From contig NZ_CP073695.1 in the NCBI RefSeq assembly GCF_018228765.1, forward strand, positions 682,001-746,000: a stretch of DNA of 64,000 nucleotides. The letters are read 5' to 3'. Source of the stretch: Halorubrum ruber (GTDB lineage: Archaea > Halobacteriota > Halobacteria > Halobacteriales > Haloferacaceae). Both the position numbers and the translations under genes were made by a program. The stretch's first letter is position 1. Each line of letters begins with the position of its first letter. Of this stretch, positions 44,432-52,997 are shown in pieces. Under the pieces are notes generated by a model. That model did no database searches. It had not been told where the DNA came from and was given only the letters and a program-made list of their open reading frames with translations.

Positions 44432-44640
44432 CCCTCTTCGGCGTCGATCTCCCGTGGTCGCTCCCGCTCACGCTCGTCATCTACGGGGTGGTCGTCGCCG
44501 CCGCGGTCTGGATCTACCGCGATGCGAGAGCCCGCGGGAGCCGCTACGCGGTCCTCTGGGCGCTTTCGACGCTCGTGTTCACGATCGTTCCGGTGTTGGC
44601 GTACCTGTATCTCCACCGGGAGGCCGGTCCGGCGCGGTAG
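44428..44640 (+). CDS. small two-helix membrane protein
   Basis: 70 residues: hydrophobic segments LPWSLPLTLVIYGVVVAAAVWIY and YAVLWALSTLVFTIVPVLAYLYL joined by a basic loop RDARARGSR. ATGA overlap with the acetyltransferase gene supports coding and co-expression with gatD. Looks like a PLDc_N/PLD-nuclease-anchor or phage-holin-like two-helix protein in shape, but no family is certain. Confidence 0.7.
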   Translation: MTLFGVDLPWSLPLTLVIYGVVVAAAVWIYRDARARGSRYAVLWALSTLVFTIVPVLAYLYLHREAGPAR

Positions 44641-44722
44641 GCGACCCGCCGCGCTCCGCCGGTCGGCCTCGCGGTCGACCGCTCCCGGCCGCTTATGTGC
44701 GACGACGCGGAACGACCGACGG

Positions 44723-46015
44723 ATGCCCGCCCTCCCCCTGACCGACCGGGTACGCGCGCTCGGTCGCGGCCGCCGGCCGCGCGCGCTCTCGGTCGCCGTC
44801 GCTAACCTGCTCCCGCTCGTCGGCGTCGTCGCGCTCGGCTGGAACGCGGCCGCGCTGATGACGCTGTACTGGTTCGAACTCGGGATCGCCTCCGGCTGGG
44901 CGCTCGTCCGCGGGCTGTTCGCCGGGCGGCCGTCGGAGGTCGAACGCGAGGTGCTGATCTCCGGGCCGCTCGCGCAGCGCCGGGTCGGACTGTCGCTCCC
45001 GCTGACCGACGTCCAGGTCCGGTTCTCGTCGCTTCTCGTGCTCCCGATCGCCGCACCGATCCTCGCGGTCGTCTGGGGAGTCGTCGGCACGCTCACGGTC
45101 GGCGTCGTCGGCGGCGGGCTGGGCGCGGAGGCGCTCGACACCGTGACGCTCGCGGTCCTCGCCGTCTTCGTCGGCGAGGGCGCGACGACGCTCGTCGAGT
45201 ACTTCGGCCGCGGCGAGTACCGCGACCACAGCGCCCAGACGGCGTTCACGGGCGTGTTCGCCCGCGGCGCGGCCATCTTCCTCGGTGCGCTGTTCACCGT
45301 CACGGTCGTCGCCGCGGGGACCTTAGAGGACGACACGCCGATCTCCGCGCTCGACGCCGACGCGGTCGGACTCCCGCTCCTGCTCGGGATCGTGGCGGTG
45401 AAGGCCGCGTTCGACCTCGGCGGGTTGTACGGCGACCGGCTGGCGGCGTTCGACGAGTCGTCGTCGCTCGATCTGGGGTTCTCCTACGACCCTCCCGACC
45501 CGGAACCGGCGGACGGGTCGCTCGCGGAACCGGTCGAGACGGTCCGCCAGCCCTTCCGGTCGCGGCTCGCGGGCGCGCTGACGACTCCCCTCGGCCATCC
45601 GGGACTGTGGTACATCGCCGGGGCCTTCGGGTTCGTCGGTCTGCTGTTCGCGATCGGCGGGAACTGGCTGACCGCCGGAACCCTCGGCGCGCTTGCCGTG
45701 GCGGTCCCGCTGGCGATCGCCGCGCTCGACCACGAACTCCGGTACGGACTCGTCGAGTACCGCGCCGGCGACGACGCGCTCGTCGCCCGCGACCGGCTGT
45801 TCGACGTTCCCCTGTGGCGCGTCGAGCCGTGGGACGAGACCGACCTGCGCGTGGAGCGGAGCGGACTCGACCGCCGGCTCGGGACCGAGACCGTCGCGAT
45901 CGAACTCCGCGACGACGAGTACCGGATCCCGGGGCTCGACGACCCCGAGCCGATCCTCGACGTGTTCGATAGGCGGCCGGACCGTCCCGACGGCCCGGAC
46001 CGATCGGCCGACTGA
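44723..46015 (+). CDS. DUF6498-type membrane protein
   Basis: 430 residues with about nine hydrophobic segments. N-terminal ALSVAVANLLPLVGVVALGWNAAALMTLYWFELGIASGWALVRGLF is the recognisable DUF6498 element (WxxxxLMxLYWxE). The final 100 residues (HELRYGLVEYRAGDDALVARDRLFDVPLWRVEPWDETDLRVE) form a soluble PH-like domain of the bacterial bPH2 type. Role unknown. The ATG at 44723 follows a short spacer with a CGCTTATGTG box. Confidence 0.72.
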   Translation: MPALPLTDRVRALGRGRRPRALSVAVANLLPLVGVVALGWNAAALMTLYWFELGIASGWALVRGLFAGRPSEVEREVLISGPLAQRRVGLSLPLTDVQVRFSSLLVLPIAAPILAVVWGVVGTLTVGVVGGGLGAEALDTVTLAVLAVFVGEGATTLVEYFGRGEYRDHSAQTAFTGVFARGAAIFLGALFTVTVVAAGTLEDDTPISALDADAVGLPLLLGIVAVKAAFDLGGLYGDRLAAFDESSSLDLGFSYDPPDPEPADGSLAEPVETVRQPFRSRLAGALTTPLGHPGLWYIAGAFGFVGLLFAIGGNWLTAGTLGALAVAVPLAIAALDHELRYGLVEYRAGDDALVARDRLFDVPLWRVEPWDETDLRVERSGLDRRLGTETVAIELRDDEYRIPGLDDPEPILDVFDRRPDRPDGPDRSAD

Positions 46016-46019
46016 CGCG

Positions 46020-46556
46020 TCAGCCGTCCGCATCGGTCGCCCCGTCCCGGCCGTACAGCGGGTGCGCGTCCCCGACGAGGCGCTTGAAGAGCAGGATGAC
46101 GGCCGCGTGGAAGGCGACGAGGACGGTCACGCTCGCGACGATGATCGCCACCTCCACCGGGGTCGAGAGGAGGCCGAGCGAGACGATGAGCGTCGTCGCG
46201 CACGCCGGCGGGTGGACCCAGTCGGTCGCGATCATCGCCCAGCTGGTCGCCACGAGCGAGGCGACCGCGCTCGCGGTCAGCCGGAACCCCTCGGGCGAGA
46301 AGGCGGGCGGCGTGGCCGTGAGCGCGGCGCCGTCGGCGATCACTGTCCACGCCGCCAGCCCGGCGACGCCGCCGATCAGGTGACTCGCGACCACGCGGAC
46401 GGCGCGTTCGCGCTCGCTCCGCCGGTCGAACGCGAGGACGAACGCGGACGGGCCGAGGCTCGGGAAGACGAACGGCTGGCCGGTCGCCCACGCGACGGTA
46501 CCGAGGACCGTGAACAGCAGGCCGGCGTACAGACTGGTTCCCAGACGGCGACGCAT
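46020..46556 (-). CDS. HPP family membrane protein
   Basis: 178 residues, about four to five hydrophobic helices, with the eponymous HPP in ATDWVHPPACATTLIVSLGLL and FVFPSLGPSAFVLAF near the N-terminus. Bacterial and plant relatives are linked to nitrite transport into plastids; a transport role is possible but unproven. Convergent with the DUF6498 gene, four bases apart. Confidence 0.85.
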   Translation of the reverse strand: MRRRLGTSLYAGLLFTVLGTVAWATGQPFVFPSLGPSAFVLAFDRRSERERAVRVVASHLIGGVAGLAAWTVIADGAALTATPPAFSPEGFRLTASAVASLVATSWAMIATDWVHPPACATTLIVSLGLLSTPVEVAIIVASVTVLVAFHAAVILLFKRLVGDAHPLYGRDGATDADG

Positions 46557-46707
46557 TGCGACCCGGTCGGCGAGCGACTCACATAGGCCCGGCGGATCGC
46601 CGGCACCGAGGCGCCGAGCCCCCTCGGCGACGCGGATTCGGGGCGGCGCTATCGATCGCGATAGCCGAACCCGAACGCCTAATTGGTCCGACCGCGCCCG
46701 TGGAGAC

Positions 46708-47727
46708 ATGTTCGCGACGCTGCCGGACCTCCTCCGACTGCTCGTCGTCCCCGTCTTCGGGTGGGCGGCGATCCGGGACGTCCGGACCCGGCGCCTCCCG
46801 AACCGGCTGTGGCCGCCGCTGTACCTGTTCGGCGCGCTGCTGTTGATCTGGGAGGCCGTCTCGCTGTGGCCGTTCGCGGGGTTCGACGGGCGGATCTTCC
46901 TCGTGCGGGCCGCGATCAGCCTGCTGTTCGTCGCGCCGCTCGGCTACGCCTTCTGGTACCTCGGGGCGTTCGGCGGCGCCGACGCCAAGGCGATGATCGC
47001 GCTCGCGGTGATATTCCCGACGTTCCCGGCCTACGAGCTCGCCGGGCTCACCGTCCCGCTCGTCGACACCCAGCTCGGCGTGTTCTCGCTGACGATCCTC
47101 ACGAACACCGTCCTGCTCGGTCTCGCGTACCCGGTCGGGCTCGCCGCGCTCAACCTCGTCCGCGGCGAGGCCTCGCCGAGCATGTTCTTCGCGCGCCCGG
47201 TCGCGACCGACTCGCTGCCCGACCGTCACGGCCGGCTGTTCGAGGACCCGGACGGGCCGACCCGAGGCGGGCTCGACCTGGACGCGCTTCGGATGTACCT
47301 CCGCTGGCGGGGGCTCACGCTCGCTGACCTGCGGGCGGACCCGGAGGGGCTCCGCGACCCCGGCTCGGTCGGCGAGACGTTCAACCCGACCGACGGGGGG
47401 GCCCACGTCGGCCCGCGGACCGACGGGGGGCGCGCAGTTGACGACGTGCCCACCGACGGGGGGCGCGCGGTCGATGTCGAGGCTAAAACCGACCGCAACT
47501 TCGACGACCCGTGGGCGGCCGAGCGCTTCCTCGACGACATCGACCACGGCGCCTACGGCACCGACGCGGCGACACTCCGCGACGGCCTCGACGTCGTCGC
47601 CCGCGAGGACCGCGTGCTGGTCTCGCCCGGAATGCCGTTCGTCGTCCCGATGGCGGTCGGCCTCCTCGTCTCACTGACATTCGGCGACGCGCTGTTCGCC
47701 GTGCTCGGCGCGGTCGGCTTGGTCTGA
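46708..47727 (+). CDS. A24 family (prepilin/preflagellin) peptidase
   Basis: 339-residue membrane aspartyl protease of the PibD/TadV type that would cut class III signal peptides of pilins or archaellins. Catalytic Asp residues are in GWAAIRDVRTRRLPNRLW and in the GxGD-type motif GAFGGADAKAMIAL. Six or so helices, with a C-terminal helix pair. A 150-residue cytoplasmic insert between helices contains three PTDGG/RTDGG repeats (about residues 230-255), unlike the compact PibD. ATG at 46708; a GTG two codons upstream cannot be excluded. Could process the pilin-like protein at 18935. Confidence 0.85.
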   Translation: MFATLPDLLRLLVVPVFGWAAIRDVRTRRLPNRLWPPLYLFGALLLIWEAVSLWPFAGFDGRIFLVRAAISLLFVAPLGYAFWYLGAFGGADAKAMIALAVIFPTFPAYELAGLTVPLVDTQLGVFSLTILTNTVLLGLAYPVGLAALNLVRGEASPSMFFARPVATDSLPDRHGRLFEDPDGPTRGGLDLDALRMYLRWRGLTLADLRADPEGLRDPGSVGETFNPTDGGAHVGPRTDGGRAVDDVPTDGGRAVDVEAKTDRNFDDPWAAERFLDDIDHGAYGTDAATLRDGLDVVAREDRVLVSPGMPFVVPMAVGLLVSLTFGDALFAVLGAVGLV

Positions 47728-47772
47728 GCCGGCACCGACGCCGCCATTTATAAATGAGCGATGCGGTGCGGT

Positions 47773-48013
47773 GGCGCGTGCCTGCGAGCGGCCGTCAGGC
47801 CGCGAGCAGCACGCGCGAGGGAGTCGGTCGCCGAGCGAAGCGACGGCGACCGACGAGGCTGGGGAGGTGTGAGGTGCCGGGCTGTGCGGTGCGGGGTGGG
47901 ACTCAAAGGGGCAGCCGTGCGGTGGCCGCAGGCGACGCAAGCACCGCAGGAGCGAGTGAAACGAGCGACGAGGAGCACAGCGAGCGTGCGGCCACCGCAC
48001 GGCTGGGGCTTTG
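47773..48013 (+). ncRNA. structured dispersed element, copy D
   Basis: Most compact copy, plus strand, between the peptidase gene and the convergent dnaG. ATTTATAAAT at 47746-47755 precedes GGCGCGTGCC (47773) by 26 bp measured from TTTATAA. 5' hairpin with a GCGGCC/GGCCGC stem and tandem G-A mismatches; GUCGGUCGCCG/CGGCGACCGAC hairpin capped by GCGAAGC; CAAAG/CUUUG; CAGCCG/CGGCUG; 13-bp arms at 47918-47930 and 47987-47999 perfectly complementary. This copy is the best choice for structure probing because of its size. Confidence 0.6.
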
Positions 48014-48113
48014 GCGGTGTTCGCCGCCGATCCGCGAGCAGCTATTTATAAATAAACGACTGGAGCTTTGGCGGTGTTCGCCGCCGATCCGCAAGCAACT
48101 ATTTATAAATAGA
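48000..48113 (+). repeat. 57-bp phased array, copy D (two units)
   Basis: Units start at 48000 (CGGCTGGGGC) and 48057 (CGACTGGAGC), 57 bp apart, each with GGCGG...CCGCC hairpin and an ACTATTTATAAATA-type box; the second ends in CTATTTATAAATAG, 22 bp before the dnaG stop. Confidence 0.95.
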
Positions 48114-48135
48114 AGGCGACGAACGCGCCGTATCG

Positions 48136-49734
48136 TCAGTTCCCGGCCCAGACGTCGTCGGCCGCGAGGACGCGCGTCCCGACCGGGCGCTTCACGAACT
48201 CGCCGAGGTCGCGGCCGACGAGGTCACCGACGCCGCGCTGGGCGGCCACGTCGAGTAGCCGCTGGTCGACCGTCCCGTCGACGACGACGGCGTGCGGCGC
48301 GGGCTCTGCGCCCTCGACCGCGTCGAACGCCTCCGCGGCGTCGACCTCGCTTAAGACCTCGAACTCGTCGCCGAGGAGCCGCGCGCGGCCGGTCTCCCCG
48401 TCGACGACCTCGCCGACGTGCGCCGCCATCGTCTGCGGTTCGTCGGGCTCGTCACCGGTCGCGTCGCGTCGTTCGTCGTCACTCTCGTCGGGCTCCGTCT
48501 CCGCGGCCGAGTCAGCGTTTGGCTTCTCGGCCGGCTCGGTGTCCGGGTCCTCGACCGCCTCGGGATCCGGTTCCTCGGACGACCCAGCGTCGGGCTCAAC
48601 GGCAGAGGCCGCGTCGGCGTCGAGCGTCGAGCCGGGATCGGCGTTGTCGGTCGGCGTCGACTCGGGCTCGGGATACTCGCTCGCTTCGTCGGCCGAGGAC
48701 GGGTCACCGGTCTCGGCCGCCGCGTCGCTGTCGTCCGGTTCCGACGATTCTTCTTCTGACTCGATCTCGGGCGACGCGTTCGTTTGGGCCGACGGTCCGG
48801 CCGAATCGCCGCCCGAGGAGTCGCTCGGGACCGCACCGCCGTCGCCGACGCGGGCGACCGACGGGTCGTCGTCAGCTGTATCGCCGTCGGCGATCTCCTC
48901 GTCGCTGGCGGCGGCTCGGAGGTCGGCCGCGTCCGCGAGGCTCGCGTACGGGACCTTCCCGCGGAGCGCCTCGAAGACGGCGTCCCGGTCGAGGTCCTCG
49001 ACGGACTCGCCGGGCGGCGCGAACGCGACGTAGTCGACCTCGCCCACCTGCGCGAGCTCGCGGAGGATGAGCTCGCCGCCGCGGTCGCCGTCGAGGAACG
49101 CGGTGACCGTCCGGTCGGCGGTCAGGTCCGCGACCGCCTCCGGGACGTTCGTCCCCTCGACCGCCACGGCGTTTTTGATCCCGCAGTCGAGCAGCGTGAG
49201 CACGTCCGCGCGCCCCTCGACGACGATGACAGCGTCGGAGTCGCCGACGCGCGGCCCGGCCGGCAGCCCCTCGTAGTCGACGATGCCCTCGACGCGCGCG
49301 GCGTCGCGGACCTCGTCTAACACGTCGCTGCTCGCGAGGCTCGTCTCCTCGAAGCCGCCGGCGATCAGCTCCTTGGCGCGCTCGACGACCTCGCGGCGCT
49401 TGGCGGCCCGCACGTCCTCGATGCTCGTCACCTCCACGGAGGCGTGGCAGGGGCCGATGCGGTCGATCGTCTCCAGCGCGGCCGCTAAGATGGCGGTCTC
49501 GACCTTGTCTAAGCTCGACGCGACGGTGACCTCGCCGAACGACTGGCCGTTCTCGGACTCGACGGAGACGTCGATCCGACCGACGCGCGAGGACTCTTGG
49601 AGGTCCCGGAGGTCTAACTCGTCGCCGAGAAGCCCTTCGGTCTGGCCGAACACCGCGCCGACGACGTCGCTCCGCTCGACGACGCCGTCGGCCGCGATGG
49701 TGGCGTGAATCAGGTATTTCTCTGTGTCTTTCAT
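48136..49734 (-). CDS. dnaG: archaeal DnaG-like primase/exosome protein with long acidic insert
   Basis: Archaeal DnaG is associated with the RNA exosome and has primase-like TOPRIM chemistry. N-terminal domain MKDTEKYLIHATIAADGVVERSDVVGAVFGQTEGLL; TOPRIM core DAVIVVEGRADVLTLLDCGIKNAVAVEGT and AFLDGDRGGELILREL with the acidic triad. About 175 residues after residue 300 are Glu/Asp/Ser/Thr/Pro-rich and probably disordered, then a conserved C-terminal domain (EFEVLSEVDAAEAFDAVEG, HAVVVDGTVDQRLLDVAAQRGV). The ATG at 49734 is preferred because MKDTEKYLIHA is the universal start. Confidence 0.95.
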   Translation of the reverse strand: MKDTEKYLIHATIAADGVVERSDVVGAVFGQTEGLLGDELDLRDLQESSRVGRIDVSVESENGQSFGEVTVASSLDKVETAILAAALETIDRIGPCHASVEVTSIEDVRAAKRREVVERAKELIAGGFEETSLASSDVLDEVRDAARVEGIVDYEGLPAGPRVGDSDAVIVVEGRADVLTLLDCGIKNAVAVEGTNVPEAVADLTADRTVTAFLDGDRGGELILRELAQVGEVDYVAFAPPGESVEDLDRDAVFEALRGKVPYASLADAADLRAAASDEEIADGDTADDDPSVARVGDGGAVPSDSSGGDSAGPSAQTNASPEIESEEESSEPDDSDAAAETGDPSSADEASEYPEPESTPTDNADPGSTLDADAASAVEPDAGSSEEPDPEAVEDPDTEPAEKPNADSAAETEPDESDDERRDATGDEPDEPQTMAAHVGEVVDGETGRARLLGDEFEVLSEVDAAEAFDAVEGAEPAPHAVVVDGTVDQRLLDVAAQRGVGDLVGRDLGEFVKRPVGTRVLAADDVWAGN

Positions 49735-49911
49735 GATGGGTGAATGGTGATGGCGGGCGGTAGCGCCCGTCCGTGTATGGTTGCGTTCCTCGCGGAAAGT
49801 AGTTATCGCCACGCTCCTCCGGCGGAGGTTATTGAAGAGAATTTTTCTCCAACACGCAGATCCGAACTGATTCAATAGTTCTTAGTGTCTATAGATGTAG
49901 TGTTATCCCAC

Positions 49912-50178
49912 ATGACGCGCTCACGGAGCGATCTCGTGTGGATACCGACGTTCGCGATACTCGTGGCGTTCGCAGTGCCGTGGCCGCTGTGGGGCGTCGA
50001 CCGCGTCGTCGCGGGCCTCCCGGTGTGGATCTGGTGGCACGTGGGCTGGCTCGGGCTGTGCGCGGCCCTGTTCGCGCTGTTCGTCCGGAGCGGCGCGTGG
50101 GAGCGCGGGATGGGACGGCGACCGGAATCGAGCGACGGTCGCACCGGAGGCCCCGCGCTGGGGGGTGACCGCCGGTGA
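49912..50178 (+). CDS. DUF3311-type small membrane protein
   Basis: 88 residues with two hydrophobic helices (IPTFAILVAFAVPWPLWGVD and VWIWWHVGWLGLCAALFALFV) and a polar Arg/Gly tail. DUF3311 genes regularly precede an SSS-family symporter; here the last four bases overlap the symporter GTG (GTGA). Probably an accessory subunit. ATG at 49912 with a CTATAGATG box about 20 bp upstream. Confidence 0.82.
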   Translation: MTRSRSDLVWIPTFAILVAFAVPWPLWGVDRVVAGLPVWIWWHVGWLGLCAALFALFVRSGAWERGMGRRPESSDGRTGGPALGGDRR

Positions 50179-51659
50179 CGCTCGGCCTCTCGCTCGGGAT
50201 CGTCGTCGGCTACTTGGTCGTCGCGCTCGCGCTCGGCCTCGTCGCGTACCGCGTCTCGGAGACGACCGCCGAGGACTACTACCTCGCGAGCCGGTCGATC
50301 GGGACGCTCGTGCTGCTTTTCACGACGTTCGCCACCCTGCTCTCCGCGTTCACCTTCTTCGGCGGCCCGAACCTCGCGTACGCGGCGGGCCCCGAGTGGC
50401 TGATCGTGATGGGGACGCTCGACGGCGTCCTCTTTGCCGTGCTGTGGTACGTCATCGGCTACAAGCAGTGGCTGATCGGCGCCCGCAACGGCTACGTGAC
50501 GCTTGGCGAGATGCTCGGCGACCGGTTCGGCTCGACCGGGCTGCGCGCGCTGGTCGCGGGCGTGAGCCTCCTGTGGCTGTTCCCCTACGTGATGCTCCAG
50601 CAGATGGGCGCCGGCGAGGCGCTCGTCGGGCTCACGAACGGCGCGGTCCCCTACTGGGGCGGCGCGGCGCTCATCACCGGGTTCATGATCCTCTACGTCG
50701 CCGTCGCGGGGCTCCGCGGCGTGGCGTGGACCGACACGCTCCAGGGGCTGTTCATGCTCTCCGTCGTCTGGCTCGCGGCGGCGTGGGTCGTCTCGGCGCT
50801 CGGCGGCGTCGGCGCCGCGACCGAGGGGATGCTGGCAGCCCGGCCCGAGTTCGGGTCCTTCGGCGGCGGGACGTACTCGGTCGGGTTCATCGTCTCGACC
50901 GCGATCACCATCGCGTTCGGGGTGACGATGTTCCCGCAGATCAACCAGCGGTTCTTCGTCGCGAAGTCGGCCGCGACGCTGAAGCGGTCGTTCGCGCTGT
51001 GGCCCGTGCTGGTGCTGCTCCTCTTCGTCCCCGCGTTCATGCTCGGCGCGTGGGCGGCGGGCACCCCGGTGACCGTCCCGGAGAACGCGAACGTGCTCCC
51101 CGTCGTGTTAAACGAGTACGCGCCGGCTTGGCTCGCCGCGGTCGTCGTCGCCGGCGCGATGGCCGCGATGATGTCCTCGTCGGACTCGATGCTGCTGTCG
51201 GGGTCGTCGTACTTCACGCGGGACCTCTACCGCCCGCTGATCGACGCGGACGCCTCTGAGCGCCGCGAGGCGTGGATCGCGCGGATCGGCGTGGCGGCGT
51301 TCGCGGCGCTAGCGTTCGTCGCGAGCCTCTTCCGCCCCGGGACGCTGATCGAGGTCGGCGACACGGCCTTCTCCGGGTTCGCGCTGCTCGCGCTCCCCGT
51401 GATCTGCGCGCTCTACTGGCCGCGGACGACGCGTACGGGAATGATCGCAGGCGTCGCGGTCCCGCAGGCGATCTACCTCGCGGTGGTGCTGTCGGCGGTC
51501 GTCGGCGCCGTCCCGACGCTGCCCCGGACCGTCGCCGGCGGCTGGGACGTGGCGCTCGGGCTGATGCTCCTGTCCGGCGCGCTCACGGTCGGCGTGTCGC
51601 TCGTGACCGCGCCGACCGAGGAGAGCGACGCCTCGCGGTTCGCGGTTGTAAGTGATTGA
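50175..51659 (+). CDS. SSS-family sodium:solute symporter
   Basis: 494 residues with about thirteen transmembrane helices. Family pattern: YRVSETTAEDYYLASRSIGTLVLLFTTFATLLSAFTFFGGPNLAYAAG, IALGITMFPQINQR-type segment (ITIAFGVTMFPQINQRFFVAKS), and AAVVVAGAMAAMMSSSDSMLLSGSSYFTRDLYRP, the sodium-site region. Substrate cannot be predicted (relatives move pantothenate, acetate, proline and others). Starts at a GTG overlapping the DUF3311 stop, so the two form one transport unit. Confidence 0.9.
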   Translation: MTLGLSLGIVVGYLVVALALGLVAYRVSETTAEDYYLASRSIGTLVLLFTTFATLLSAFTFFGGPNLAYAAGPEWLIVMGTLDGVLFAVLWYVIGYKQWLIGARNGYVTLGEMLGDRFGSTGLRALVAGVSLLWLFPYVMLQQMGAGEALVGLTNGAVPYWGGAALITGFMILYVAVAGLRGVAWTDTLQGLFMLSVVWLAAAWVVSALGGVGAATEGMLAARPEFGSFGGGTYSVGFIVSTAITIAFGVTMFPQINQRFFVAKSAATLKRSFALWPVLVLLLFVPAFMLGAWAAGTPVTVPENANVLPVVLNEYAPAWLAAVVVAGAMAAMMSSSDSMLLSGSSYFTRDLYRPLIDADASERREAWIARIGVAAFAALAFVASLFRPGTLIEVGDTAFSGFALLALPVICALYWPRTTRTGMIAGVAVPQAIYLAVVLSAVVGAVPTLPRTVAGGWDVALGLMLLSGALTVGVSLVTAPTEESDASRFAVVSD

Positions 51660-51739
51660 CAATTTGTAAAACGGTTCGTTCTGGGCCGGCGTTTCGTGTT
51701 CCTCTGCCACCGAGTCAGGGATGAACGCCGCCAAAGCCC

Positions 51740-51802
51740 CAGTCGCTCGCTTATAAATAGTTGATCACGGATCGACGACGAAGGCCTCCAAAGCCCCAGT
51801 CG
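51740..51802 (-). repeat. 57-bp phased array, copy E (one full and one broken unit)
   Basis: Minus-strand units start CGACTGGGGC at 51802 and 51745, 57 bp apart, with CTATTTATAAG between them. The second unit decays after GGCGGCGTTC (to about 51722). Confidence 0.9.
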
Positions 51803-52030
51803 TGAGGGCGGCGCACGCTCGCTGTGCTCCTCGCTCGCGCTGCTCGCTGCGGTGCTTACGTCGCCTGCGCCGCCCTCACGACTGCCCCTTTGAGTCCCAC
51901 CCCACCGCGACCGCACAGCACCTCACGCCTCCCCAGCCTCGTCGGCCTCCCTCCGCTTCGCTCCGGTCGGCCGACTCCCTCGCGCGCGCTCCTCGCGGCC
52001 GCCTTCGGCGGCCACTCGCAGGCACGCGCC
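51789..52030 (-). ncRNA. structured dispersed element, copy E
   Basis: Minus-strand copy between the symporter stop and the YqcI/YcgG gene. It keeps CAAAG/CUUUG, and the closing helix is CAGUCG/CGACUG, a C-G to U-A exchange relative to A, C and D. The 13-bp arms (51803-51815 and 51866-51878) are perfectly complementary. GUCGGCC/GGCCGAC closes the second hairpin; the 5' hairpin reads GCGCGUGC against GCGCGCGC (one U-G). Its upstream box has decayed to CTATTTCAACC (52044-52054), so this copy might be silent. Confidence 0.57.
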
Positions 52031-52124
52031 ACCGCGACCTTCGGGTTGAAATAGCGCCACCGAACCGTTCCCGCCGCGCCGAAGCCGGCGAAAGCCAAAA
52101 GACCGCTTCGCCCCGACAACGCGT

Positions 52125-52997
52125 ATGAACGAGCCCGGTACCGAGGGCGTGCTGCTGGACCAGGAGACGCTCCGCGGTCGGCTCGACGACGCGCCGGCGT
52201 GGCTCCGGGAACACTACCGAACCTTCCGCGAGTCGATGCTCGGCGAGCGCGACGGGTCGCCGTTCCCCTGCTACTTCGGCATCGAGGTCGAGCGCGAGGG
52301 CGACCTCCTGTACGCGGCCTGCGAGTCGACCACGGACCCGGCCGCGCTGTTGCGGCTGCGCGACGTCCTCCTCGAATACCTCGACGCGTACCCGGACCAC
52401 GCCGACCGCGCGCCCCTCGCGGTGTTCTTCAGGCCGCCCGACGACGACCGCGGCGAGGCGCACTACCACGAGCGGCTCTGGAACGTGCTGGAGTTCCTCC
52501 ACGTCCACGACCCCGAGCCGTGGCCCGACGACATCCCGACCGACCCCGACACCCCGCGCTGGGAGTTCTGCTTCGGGGGCGAGGCGCTGTTCCCCACGTC
52601 GCGGGCCCCCTTCTACGACGACCGGAAGAGCCGGTACTCGCCGGTCGGCTTAGAGATCACCTTCCAGCCCCGCGCCGTCTTCGAAGGGATCACGGCCGAC
52701 ACCGAGGCGGGCGAGCGCGCACGCGAGGCGATCCGCGACCGCATGGGCGACTACGACGGAGTCTGCCCCCACGCCGACCTCGGCGACTGGGGCGCCGAGG
52801 GCGACCGCGAGTGGAGACAGTACCTCTTCCGCGAGGACGACGACGCGAGCCCGGACGCCTGTCCGCTGTCTCCGACGCGCGAGCACCCGAAGGCGCCCGA
52901 ATCCCTGCTCGAACGCGGCGCGTGGCGGCGGTTCGCGGGCGACGCCGACGCGAGCGATCACGACGCTCCCGTCATCGCGGGGCTCGGCGATGACTGA
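52125..52997 (+). CDS. YqcI/YcgG family protein
   Basis: 290 residues. Typical segments: [94 protein letters not shown] with short constant motifs FCFGGE and ARxPxYxxR(K/R)SR. Bacterial members accompany heme-oxygenase-like or amino-acid N-oxidising enzymes, but no activity can be assigned here. The stop overlaps the next gene by eight bases. Confidence 0.82.
   Translation: MNEPGTEGVLLDQETLRGRLDDAPAWLREHYRTFRESMLGERDGSPFPCYFGIEVEREGDLLYAACESTTDPAALLRLRDVLLEYLDAYPDHADRAPLAVFFRPPDDDRGEAHYHERLWNVLEFLHVHDPEPWPDDIPTDPDTPRWEFCFGGEALFPTSRAPFYDDRKSRYSPVGLEITFQPRAVFEGITADTEAGERAREAIRDRMGDYDGVCPHADLGDWGAEGDREWRQYLFREDDDASPDACPLSPTREHPKAPESLLERGAWRRFAGDADASDHDAPVIAGLGDD

Noticed and set aside
40040-48136. 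Functional link between the structured element and primase genes
   Set aside because: Copies C and D adjoin priS and dnaG, but A, B and E adjoin unrelated genes, so the association looks accidental.
14382-52054. Elements as ends of a conventional insertion sequence
   Set aside because: No transposase or remnant is inside or between copies, terminal inverted repeats are lacking apart from the TATA-like palindrome, and the internal pairing is far more extensive than in ordinary MITEs. A non-autonomous mobile repeat remains possible.
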